Shown: one piece after another, positions 43,901 through 55,900 of the stretch
How positions within the stretch are numbered: the first letter of the stretch is position 1
How the letters are laid out: every line of letters begins with the position of its first letter
Source: Antedon mediterranea
Lineage: Eukaryota > Echinodermata > Crinoidea > Comatulida > Antedonidae
Assembly: GCF_964355755.1 (NCBI RefSeq)
Contig: NC_092672.1
Coordinates: 12,954,501-13,018,500, forward strand
Direction: 5' to 3'
Length of the DNA stretch: 64,000 nt
The notes under the pieces: model-generated
What the model saw: only the letters and a program-made list of their open reading frames with translations
Told to the model about the DNA's origin: nothing
Databases searched by the model: none
Translations under genes and position numbers: made by a program

Positions 43901-46900
43901 TGTACAGTAGATAGGCATAATTGTTCTTTTTTTATATTTTTTGCAGTTACACTTACAGTAATCTTGATCAATTTATCTCTGTATATTTTATCTTATGATT
44001 TGTTGGTCAATTTACAGCATTAGCATCTTTGCAGTCTTTGATTGTTTTTAAAACTTTTGCTTTGGCTTCTTTTGTTTCGAATTTTAACACCTAACAAAAC
44101 ATGGCTAATTGTTTATTAGTCCTCATTTGCATACTTATTCATTGTTATAGCCATTTCCTGGGCCATATTATAACTACCCTATCTGAATGTGGAATTAATG
44201 TCATTCCTGATGATTTTTTTTGTCTAGTGTGGGTTTTAATATCATACTCTATTACAAATATTATATTTTTAAAGCATATTTTTCCTCTCATTTATAACGT
44301 TAAATGTAGTACTGTAATAAAAACATTTGCTATATACATAAAATGATTGATTTTGATGTTTTTAAAACCATATTTATATTTGCATTCGTTACTTTACATT
44401 TAAAAAAAAAACAAGACAAAGTTATTTAAATATATAAAATAAGTAACATAATGGCAATAAAAAGACGATAAAAATTGATAAAAACGTACTTTTGACAGTT
44501 GTCATTATTCTATAAAGCTCGTGTTTGGGTAGATGATGATCAAATAGAAAATAAAATTTAAACTTGAATTTCCTCTTGTTTTGGATAAAGTTTTATACTT
44601 TTTTAAATAATATAAATTATACAGTAAATGACAATTAATGCATGAATATTACAGTGGAAAGTACAAAATGGGGACAGGAAATACTTTAAAAAGACTGAAC
44701 CGAAAAGCTTTGGCATTTTTTTTTTTTTTGCCGTTTTTCTTACTTTGTATTATTGACTTATTTATTTTCATGACTCGATTTGAGCAAAATGTGTATTTCA
44801 ATTTTAGTTTAAAACTTGTACTAATTGTAATAAAAATTCTTTGCCTTTATGAAATTTTACATTTTGGATTGTCGTTGCGCAAGAAAATATTAAGTTATAT
44901 TAATGTAAACAAAAATAAGAAAGATCTTTAGCTTATACTGCCAAAACCTATGAATTAAATTTCCAAAGAATTAAAATGCGGGAATTCTTCAATTAAATTA
45001 TAGGAAGTAACATTAACAATAATCTCTATTGAAAAAAACAAGCTAACATTGACCGTCATACACCCCAACTCTAACAACGATACCCTTCATGATTGGTGGG
45101 TATTGTCCGGGTGGTTATTGTCGGATTTCCAAACAGTCATGTTTTCACAAAAAAATAATTAAAATTGGGCCAGTAAAAAAAAAATAGACCAATCGGAATA
45201 AGGCTAACCTTAAAAAAATAGAACCTTTGTATATAATGTAATTGTTATGAAATAAGTTGAGTGTGTGGTCTTGTAAAAACCTTGAACATGGATCTTTAGT
45301 GCCATTCCATGTTGAATTCGTTTTTTAGTGGTGTTTAATGAGCTCTATGGTCTGTTTCTGCTGGATTTTTAAAATTATATTTAAAATTTTCATTTCTGCT
45401 CAATTTTTGCTGCTAAATAAGATCCGTTTAAATCAGTGGGTGATCATCAACGGAAATCATTAACAGTACCCAAAATGCAATGAGCACTGGCAGTCAATTC
45501 AAACAATACTGCAGTGTAGTTGACTGTCAATCAAATAACCGATATTTTGAGTTGCAGCTAAAAGTTGCACAGTAACCAGTTTATAACATTCTAACACCAA
45601 ATCGATTTTAATTTGGGTTAATTTATTTACACAGTAATTAACCGAATATTTGTTGGCAGCAGAAACAGGGGACCCTACATTCTGAAACATGTAAACCTAC
45701 CCATCTTCAATTATTGTTACTGCCGATGGTTGAAAACCAAGAACAGTGCAGCTTTTCATCAACTCTTTTCTTCTTACATCACCCTGTTTATAGTAATCAC
45801 CTTTGAGTAAAATAAATTTTATAAATCGGATATTTGTTTACTCTAAAACATCCAGCATTAAGACCATAAATATTCATTCATTAGAATATCATAACACTCA
45901 TAACATATAATATAGAAAATAAATAACATATTACTTAAAGTATTTTACAATGCACAATGACTGCAAAAAATGCAACATCAATAAAACATGACCGTAACGC
46001 CTGGCCTAGCTGCTGCACTGTAGGTTTTCGCCTTCGCCACGACGTAATCGGCGTCATGCTTCGTCAGTCTAGCCAGCCTGGAGTTTTACTTTGTGTTTGT
46101 TTTTTTTTTGTCAATCAATATAAAATAGGTATCCCAATGAAAAAATTTAGATTAATTAATTTACTTTACAGTAATTAGCATTTTGCAATTTAAATGATTG
46201 AAATCCGATTACCCGTTCTAAAGTTATGGATATTTAAAGTGGTAAAAAAATATACTATTTTTTGCTTAAAAATTTTCAGTTAAAATTGGAAGCATTTTTT
46301 AAAGACCCCTTCCCTGCAATTTTGGACGTTTTTTGGAAAATAATACATATGTATCACTTTAAAAACATTAAACCATGTCATTCCTTGTCTTAAATGTACG
46401 TTTTATGGTAAATTATGATAAAAAGTGAGAAACAATGCACTACCTAAGTAGCTCGTGGCGATCGACCTCTCGTGGACGGTCTTAGGCCTAGCCTAGCTAG
46501 GCTTAGTTTTGTAGGCCTAGCTGGTAAACATCGGTAACGTACGAACATCGTACGCTACCTATATACCTAGCCTGACGTTGTATAGTTGCTGCATTAATTG
46601 TCTTTCTATTTTTGCCAGACTCCGTTGATACAAATTGGGGAAAACCCGGTATTTTCGCTGAAAAGTTAGGAGTCTTCCATTTGTTTTGGCCTCACGATCG
46701 ATCGAAAAGTGGGCAAATTACAGGTGAAAAACAAAAATATCCATCCGCGCGCAATGCATTTTGGGATTTATAGCGGGCCGCTATAATTATTAGAATCAAC
46801 TTATTTTTCACATTTTTAACCGTTTAAAGACGAAAAAAGTTATCGCAATAGGACCATATAATAGTATTATTTTTACATTAAATATAGTTTGTGATCTTAA

Positions 46901-49900
46901 ATTAGATCTAAAAAACGTAGGGAATGGGGCTTTAAATACAGTCGACTCTGCCCAAGTCAAATCTAATGGGACCTGTATAAAAATTCGAGTTACGCGAACT
47001 TCGACTTACAGATTTGCAAAAAAAATGCTAGGCCTAGGTTCACTCACTAGTCGCGCTATGGCTAGGCCTAGTGGACCCTGCCCTGTTGCGATCGCGGCCA
47101 ACGCGATGAGCCTTCTTGAATTGAGTTTGCTTAGCTAGCTAGCTAGCTAGGCCTAATAAATGCTAAGCCTCTTTATCGGCAATGATAAACTGTATTTTCT
47201 TTTCTGGTTTAAGCCCGAAACAATACAAAAACGTATAATATATACATTTCGGTTCTTATTCGAAGAATTATATTATATTATTTTACGGCACTTTTAAATT
47301 TTGGCCTAGGCTATATAACACACACAAATTGCTATTAACTCACACAAATACCTATATATAGGGGATAGGGAAAATCAATTAACGGTTTTTGTTACTTGCA
47401 GTTGTGTTTTAATGATTAAAATTAGTAGAGGCATACTTTAATAACTAATTCTCATAGTAGTTGATGAATCAAGTCGATACGATGACATCATCATGCCAGA
47501 ATCCAATATGGCGTCCAAGTTGGCGGGAAAAACAGGGTATTGCTAAACCTCCCAAAAAAACATAGCAAACTCCACCGAACCAACATAAAAGTGATTGAAT
47601 CATCGAGTGTACGACCCACTGGGTATATAAAATATTATATATCTTTGGGATAAAACATCATTTTTTGGTCAAAAATTAGCAATCATTTTTTACCAAAAAA
47701 ATGATGTTTTACCCCAAAAATAAGTAGTTAACAGTAGAAATTTAATTTTTGTTTACATGGATATACCCAGTGGGTTGTACACTACCTGATTCAATCACTT
47801 TTATTATGTTGGTTTGGTGGGGTTTGCTATATTTTTTTGGAGGTTTGCAGGATTTAGCAACCATTTTTTACCAAAAAATGATGTTTTACCCCAAAAATAA
47901 GTAGTTAACAGTAGAACTTTAATATTTCTTTTACATGGATACCCAGTGGGTTGTACACTACATGATTCAATCACTTTTATGTTGGTTCGGTGGGGTTGGC
48001 TATGTTTTTTTGGAGGTTTCCGGGGTTTAGCAATACCCTGTTTTTCGCGCCAAATTGGACGCCATATTGGATTCTGGCATGATGATGTCATCGTATCGAC
48101 ATGATTTATCAACTACTATGAGAAGTAGTTATTAAAGTAAGCCTCAGCTAATTTTAATCATCATAACACAACTCCAAGACCCTGGGATGGGAATTTTTTT
48201 CTGACATTCTATGGTATCCTTTTGCAAAAAAACCGTATACAAACGTATACGATTTATATACATTTCGTATATGTTTCGTATAGGAAGTCCACTTCGTATA
48301 CGAAACGTATACGTCAATTCGGAAGTTCCTGCCCGCATAATAAACATATACGAACCGTATACGATCATTTATAAACAATTTCCTAATTATACGATCCGTA
48401 TACGACGATTCGTGTATACTGCATCGTATTACCAAGCGAAAAGGGACTGTCCCTCTTTTTACAAGACGACGATAGCATACGTTTACGATGGCAGGAGCAT
48501 CTTGACTTCAATAATTAGTGTACAATTTGGGTTTTTTTTCAGTCGGTATATGTACATTAAATTCCCTATGATGATTTAGTTCCTAGTTTTCCCGAATGAA
48601 AACGAAACGAAACGAAATAAACGATTAAATTGAAAGTGCTTTAAATAATATTAATGTACTTGGAAATAAATAAATATTAAATTGGGCCCGCAGTATATTA
48701 AATTTAAAACGAGTAAGTAAAATCCATAAATTACGATTTAATAAAAATGTAGAATACATGTAGCTCCCTATTATATATATGGAATGATCCAAATAAATTC
48801 GCCCAAAACGTGCCTGTGTTATGTGCGCTGCATGCATGCATCACATGGATGGATCAGATTTCATTCATTTTCAATCATCATTGTTGATTTTTTGGCTACG
48901 GGTTTTAACTCACCATAAAAAAAAATAAAAAATGGGATGTAGGCCTAGTTACAGTAGGCCCAAGTAGATAGTAAATTTGATGACTTCTAGCTAGCTAGGC
49001 TATAGGCATATTGTAATTGTATATATCGAATATGCAGTATATAGCTACTGCAGCAGCTCTAGTAAACTAAGAGTAATTAAGGCCTGGGGAAAATACGCCA
49101 AGGAAAAGAGTCTGTGGTACACTCATTGTGAAAATAAGCTAGCTAGCTTTCCCCCATATATTAGATTTGGTTATATTGTATTATTTTAATAACCTACTCT
49201 AGCTAGTAGTATATCAACAACGGTGAAATGGAAATACGATGCATTATGGATATCATCGTTGCAGAGTTAGGGGGTGCCAACAAAACATTCAACAGCCAGA
49301 AATACAAAAAAAGAAGCTCCGACATTTTTATTTAGAGCATTTTACTATTTTAGGCATACAGAACTAATTGCTGTACATTTCCTAGAGTTATCACTGATAA
49401 ATACAATCTAACATAACCTACATATAACTTTAAAAATCCAAATGATAAATTGTACGCGAACGCAGTAAAACCAACCAGTTAAATGTTTGTTAAATAATTA
49501 TTTTACATCTCCCTGGTAAAATGGTACCCTACGCCCCATTTTTATGCCTCCATCATTGATAAGCCGAGCGGTATTTAATTATTTTTATTATTTAATTCGT
49601 AAATTAAAAAAAAAAATTGTTAATATAAATATGTGAACCTTTGTAACTTTTTGTTGTATATGCGCGGGCGCGATACTATTTAATAAGATAGGCTTTATTC
49701 ATATCATTGGCGTGGAGTGGTAAACAACTATGAGCCTAGTTGATACCGCCTCGTAACTACGTATTGACGTTTAACTATAATATTGAATATGCACTGTTAG
49801 TGTTACTTTAAAAAAGGATGTAATAAAACTGTGTACAATATTAGTAGGTAATAGTTTTTTTGTGCCCCCTCTGTACACACGCCTGCCGGCTATTTGTTTA

Positions 49901-52900
49901 TCATTTTAATGAATGCAGTACGAGTCTAACTCCAAATAAAGATATAGAACACATTTTGAGAATTCAAAGTGTTGATCTTTTTTAAGAATCTGATATATAC
50001 CATGAATCATCTTTTTACATAATATACAGCATAAGCATGTACAATCTAATTTAATTGTCACACAATTGAATTAACAAAGGACAATGATTTCAAATAAACT
50101 GTTACAAATAAACAATTATTAATGAAATAGTTGGGGTATTGTTGGGTCCATGGGAAATCAACAATGTTTAGTAGACTTATTTAATTTGTTATTTAAAGTT
50201 GAGGGTAGTTCTTTTTTAAACATATTGGAATACCATGAAAATAAAGAAAGATATGTTTTGTGATTTCTTAATCACCAAGTAGAAATACCGCTGAGATAAA
50301 TGAAAGCAATTCAATCTGTTCGCTACCGGGAATAAATTGAGATTCGATATAATTGTATTTACTATCACCACTAATTGTGGTTTTTTTTTCCCTCGGCGGA
50401 AGTGATCGACTTCATATTCAAAATCCGAATGTATTCATCGTTAAATAATAATTATTATTATTATTATACAATGACCCCACTTCTGTTTTGGGTCATGGTT
50501 TTCCTCTTCGGCATTATTTGCCGAATTATTGTTACTCCATCTCCATTGCTACAACACACGTCGCGGAATAATTTCGCTTAACATAACGATGTAATTTGAC
50601 CACCCAGAGCTCGCACGTGGCGTGACGAATTGAGAACGACGAACCCGATGATTCACCCGATGATATGCATGATTGGCCACCAGGGAGCCGAGTCGACCAC
50701 GAGTTGGAACTTTAGGCAACCGAGCGACGCTCGGTCGTCGTCGGCGGCTGCACTTACTGACCTCTGTCATATTTTATCAAGGAAAACTGCAAACAACATC
50801 GTCGATTTGTGAAAATGGCCCCTTGTTTTTTCTAGGCCTACTGTACCTAGTAGTATACTAGGTAGCTGTTACTACTGTTTAGCGTACTTTATTTACTTGC
50901 GAAAAACGTTGTTTGAATTTTATCGGTAGCCTAGGCTATCTAATAAATATAGAAATAAATATGATCTTATGTACTAGCTCCTACTACTTACTAATAATAC
51001 TACTATCTAATGGCTGGTGCTAGCCTAGACCAGAGCCTACGTACATATTTGTTGTAATGACAATTTAAATGTTTTATTTAGCTCTATTCTACTCATTACT
51101 GCTATTATATAATTTATAAAATGGCCTAGTTTGTTCGTATATGATTCGTATATGATGATTCTTATCATGAATAAACAACGTATACGTTACGTATGCTAAA
51201 CGTATACGACGCCAACTCTTTGTGGAGCAACAGAGTGGAAATAATGTAAACAGTGAAATCGTATACAATCCGTATACGTCGTATACGTTTTCAGCGTATA
51301 CGGATCGTATACGGCTTTTTTGCAAAGGGATACTCTATCAGAAAAAAAAAAAAAATTTTCCTATACTTTTTTCCCACAAAATTTGTACTGCACCCAGGCT
51401 AATACACTAGCGCGAGTTGTAGGACGCCGCCTATACTATACAACTTGCTTGAGAGAACCGATATGGTCCCACATTATCCCCTTTGTCGTTTGAAACGTAT
51501 GTAATTCGATAAACAAACCGGCTTTTTTTTTTTAGCGCGTTGTTGCCGCGTAATTTGTGACTTCGACTTATACGATATAAATCACTGAAGAATGTGTATT
51601 TGGACCGCAAAAAGACGTCAACTTAGACAAATTTCGACTTAGAAAAATTTGACTTACAAATAAAAATTACACAGCAATGTATAGGAAAGAATTGGGACTT
51701 TCCTAAAAATTTGACTTCCGCGATTTTTCGACTTACACAAATTCGACTTAGGCGGAGTACGACTGTAGTTGTAACTTTTTGTTAAACCTATAGATATCAC
51801 AGAGTTGTACAACTCTATTTTTTTAAATTTTTTTTTAAAGCCTCAATGAAACCTATTTTTAAAATTATTGGTCCGCAAAGTTGGTTGGAAAGCATTTTGC
51901 ACCCATTTTTGCTGGATTTCTCTAAAAAATGAAAAAAAAATGCAATTTTTCAATGATCTGTGACTTTTGAACTACTGTACTAACTCATTTAATTTTTGTT
52001 TGTACTTGTTAGAATGTGTGTAGGTTTCATTAATAAATATACTTAAAATTAAGAGATATGTGTAATATGAAACAAAAATAAACAATGGGTCAAAATAAAA
52101 AAAAATTTAAATTAATCAATGTTAATTTAAAAAAACAATTGTTTACATGAATAGTATAACATTATAAAAATGGTTTTCTTTTCGTATTTCTATTACAGGT
52201 AATTTTTTGTTATAGGACCCTAACGGAAATAAACCGTAAGGTTTTATTGGGTCATCCTGAGCTTTGTTTTTTACTTTTAAGTTTTATATTACAACTGTCC
52301 ATTATTGTATTGTTATTTATGTGCTCGAATAAAATTGAATTCTAACCATTATTAGTACGTTATTAAATTGAAATACGGAGCAAGTTTAGGCCAAGTAACG
52401 TCTAAGTATTTCGGTCACAGTTAATGACTTTCGACCGCCGTATACAGGGTCAAATGTAAAGTTGGTAAATTAGATTAATATATTTCTTCAGTGCATTGAA
52501 GCATTTGCATTGTATACTTGGATAATAAATCTTCCGCACATTACACCAATCTTAAGTTGTTAAATTAATGTCTAAAAACAGAAATTCTACGTTGGAAAAG
52601 GACATGTCAATCCCCGACATCGCTGCTGTCGCACACCTCGAGTCGAGCCGGCCTAACTTGAGCGAGGAAAACTAAACGACATGTTCAAAAAATGTAATGT
52701 ACCATTCGCTGATAGGGTGCATTAATGTATTTACCGTATATTTCGGTGTATAAGTCGCACTTTTGACACGCAAATTTGACCTGTAAATTAAGGGTGCGTC
52801 TTATACACCGAACATAAATGCCTCACCACACAGAGTGTAAATCGTCACCTCGTTGGCTAGGCCTGAGTAGGCTAGGCCTAGCTATAGTGTACTAACGTAA

Positions 52901-55900
52901 CGGCAACCTGCTTCTGCCTAGTTTTCAAGGCATTTTAGCGTGATGTTATACTAAATATGATGAAAAGATTTGTTTATTATGGAGCCGTTTTAGGCGCTCC
53001 GATAAAATTTCATTTGTAAACGTTTACGATTGGAATAGTATTTATTTAGTTATACGCACGATCGCCGACCGCTCCGTACCCCCAGCGCAAGCCCTTCTTG
53101 GCGGCCACATGTTGGACGGTATTTGACTAGTATATTCTCCAGGTGATTATAGCATGGACCTAGCTTACACACTTCTCGGATACATACTGTAGATACTAAT
53201 CGAATTTGATTGTCCGTGAAAACGTGCGCCCTCTCGAAATGATCGAGCGAGGCTAGCCCACACACGTGCGTGTTACACACACGGTCATGCACTCGATGTT
53301 GCGGGTGCGAAACTCATGAATAGAAACAACTTGTTGAGGCTGGGCGCGGCCGAGCATAGGTAAGAAAAAACCTAAATAAAGGACGCCGTTGTAGACAAAA
53401 TATATTATTACAATAATATTGATTACAATTTAAAAAAAACATTGTTTTGATGAAATATAAGGTGCGTCTTGTACATCGACGATATAAAAAATACCGATAT
53501 TTTACTCTCAGTTAGGGGGTGCGTCTTGTACACAGGTGCGACTTATACATCGAAATATACGGTAACAGAAAACGGCACAACACCCGCGTATTTTACAGTA
53601 CAATATTTTAATCACTATAATATTTACCGAATTATAATGGTTGAATCTTTAAAATTCCGAACGGTATTTACGCCTCGTGCACCGTTTTAAATGTAGTTCG
53701 CACAATTACCATGCACAATACGTTTGTAATCTATGTTTTATCGATTTCAATGTAGATTTAGCTATAATTTAATACCAAAAAGCATAATATTTTTCCATAA
53801 ACGATAATTTAAAATTGAAACAAACTCGAGCGTGTACAATTACAGATTTCTAAATAAGTCACAGTAAAGTTGACTGGTTGGACCGCCTACAACAAGTTGA
53901 GCCGCCACTGATTTCTATGGAATGCTCACTGCGTATTTTATTGTGTACAGTGTAATAAAAAAAAATACATAATTATATGTACTACAATTTTGTCGCCATA
54001 ACAACAACAAAGGAAAGTAGTTTAACATAATATTTTAGTATCTTTCGAGTTAAAGTGTAGTGGATTCCCCACAAATTTTCTCGCGTGTACTACTTGATTG
54101 AAGTCACATTGTCTCTCAGGACTAATAAAATATTGACAAACATTCTTTGAATGAGGTTAAAATTAAATAAAGATTTTTTTTTATTTACTTTTAATCATTT
54201 ACTATCATATTTTATTGCATTTTACAATGTTATATTTAACAAAATATTTTATGAAAGTAAAATGACGTAGTTCATACAATTGCCGACTTAGTGGGCAACT
54301 TGTTTACATCGTTCGTGGCTAAAAACGATCATTTTCATGTTTTAGACTGTATTATAATATATAGAAAACTACAACAAGTAAGATTTTCATAATTTTTTTA
54401 ATTGTAATATAATATACTATTACTAAAACAGTAATATTAAAGACCCCTTCCCTGCAATTTTGGACGTTTTTTGGAAAATAATACATATATATATCACTTT
54501 AAAAACATTAAACCATGTCATTCCTTGTCTTAAATGTACGTTTTATGGTAAATTATGATAAAAAGTGAGAAACAATGCACTACCTAAGTAGCTCGCGGCG
54601 AGCGACCTCTCGTGGACGGTCTTAGGCCTAGCCTAGCTAGGCTTAGTTTTGTAGGCCTAGCTGGTAAGCATCGATAACATACGAACATCGTACGCTAGCT
54701 ATATACCTAGCCTGACGTTGTATAGTTGCTGCATTAATTGTCTTTCTATTTTTGCCAGACTCCGTTGATACAAATTGGGGAAAACACGGTATTTTCGCTG
54801 AAAAGTTAGGAGTCTTCCATTTGTTTTGGCTTCACGATCGATCGAAAAGTGGGCGAATTACAGGTGAAAAACAAAAATATCAATCCGCGCGCAATGCATT
54901 TTGGGATTTATAGCGGGCCGCTATAATTATTAGAATCGATTTATTTTTCACATTTGTAACCGTTTAAAGACGAAAAAAGTTATCGCAATAGGACCATGTA
55001 GTATTATTTTTACATTAAATATAGTTTGTGATCTTAAATTAGATCTCAAAAACGTAGGGAATGGGGCTTTAACTTTTGAATATACATCGCTATCCCCGAA
55101 TAATATAACTAGCTAACTTCTATTTGAAGAAACAATTAAGCACCGGCGATAGAATAGCATTTGGCGTTTCATAGAAAATAACGTTTTTTGCTGGCTCAAC
55201 TAGAATCCATATGTAGAGTAGGGCTTCGAAGTTCCCAAATGGGAATTTTTTTTAATTTTGCTCGATTGACAATGACAAATTTAATATTGAAAAAATAATG
55301 GCGCTAGTTCCGTTTCGCAGTCATTTATTTTGACTCAAATTTGTTAAGTAACTTTATCGTGATTACCACACCTTAGAATTAGGCCTCAAAAATACTTATT
55401 ACAAAAAGGAGATCACACATAAAGTAACAAATAAATCCTTACATTATTGATGAATTTACAGACGTGTTTTTCGCACATCGGTTCGTGAATTTCAATGTTG
55501 TTGTTTCTATGGAGCGCCAAAAGAGCAACTACTATAATAGAGAGCTAAAAACTCAGTATAATTCGTATATTTAATGCACAGGTGCAAAACTGAACTAGCG
55601 CCAAAATAATGTGTTCAATATGGATTCCACAGAGTTTTAGCCCTCTATATTAATGTTGCCTTCCATGGTCTATAGAAACCAAAATATGCGAAAATGAATG
55701 ATTTCGTACAATCACAGTCAATAACATTAACACAAGGCCTCTTTACTAGCTAGGGCTAGGCCTCTAGAAAGGTAATCTTTTCTACTTCAAGATCACCTAA
55801 ATAGACCTTTCGACAGAAGAGGTGTGTTGGTCGAGAAGATTGCCATTATGTTGTTGTGCATTCCGAACTACTCTACTAAAAAAAAGTGGCATCAATCATC

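Larger units (their letters stand above)
46939..51765. mobile_element. TA-flanked pogo/Tigger-like element with nested insertions
   Basis: Left end CAGTCGACTCTGCCCAAGTC; right end, read inward, CAGTCGTACTCCGCCTAAGTC: about 22 of 25 bases agree with one gap. TA precedes the left end and follows the right end. AAGTCGAA-type words recur near both ends (five near the right). CAGT-type ends at TA fit the pogo/Tigger group of Tc1/mariner. No transposase frame was found. Much of the interior is later insertions, so the 4.8 kb size is inflated. The two ends could also be from separate copies. Confidence 0.5.

Noticed and set aside
47804-48112. 102-codon minus-strand frame with repeated peptide
   Set aside because: Repeated peptide reflects the tandem arm duplication of the foldback element.
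48154-48579. Overlapping open frames on both strands in the CGTATACG block
   Set aside because: Repeated palindromes lack stop codons in several frames; protein-like products are artefacts.
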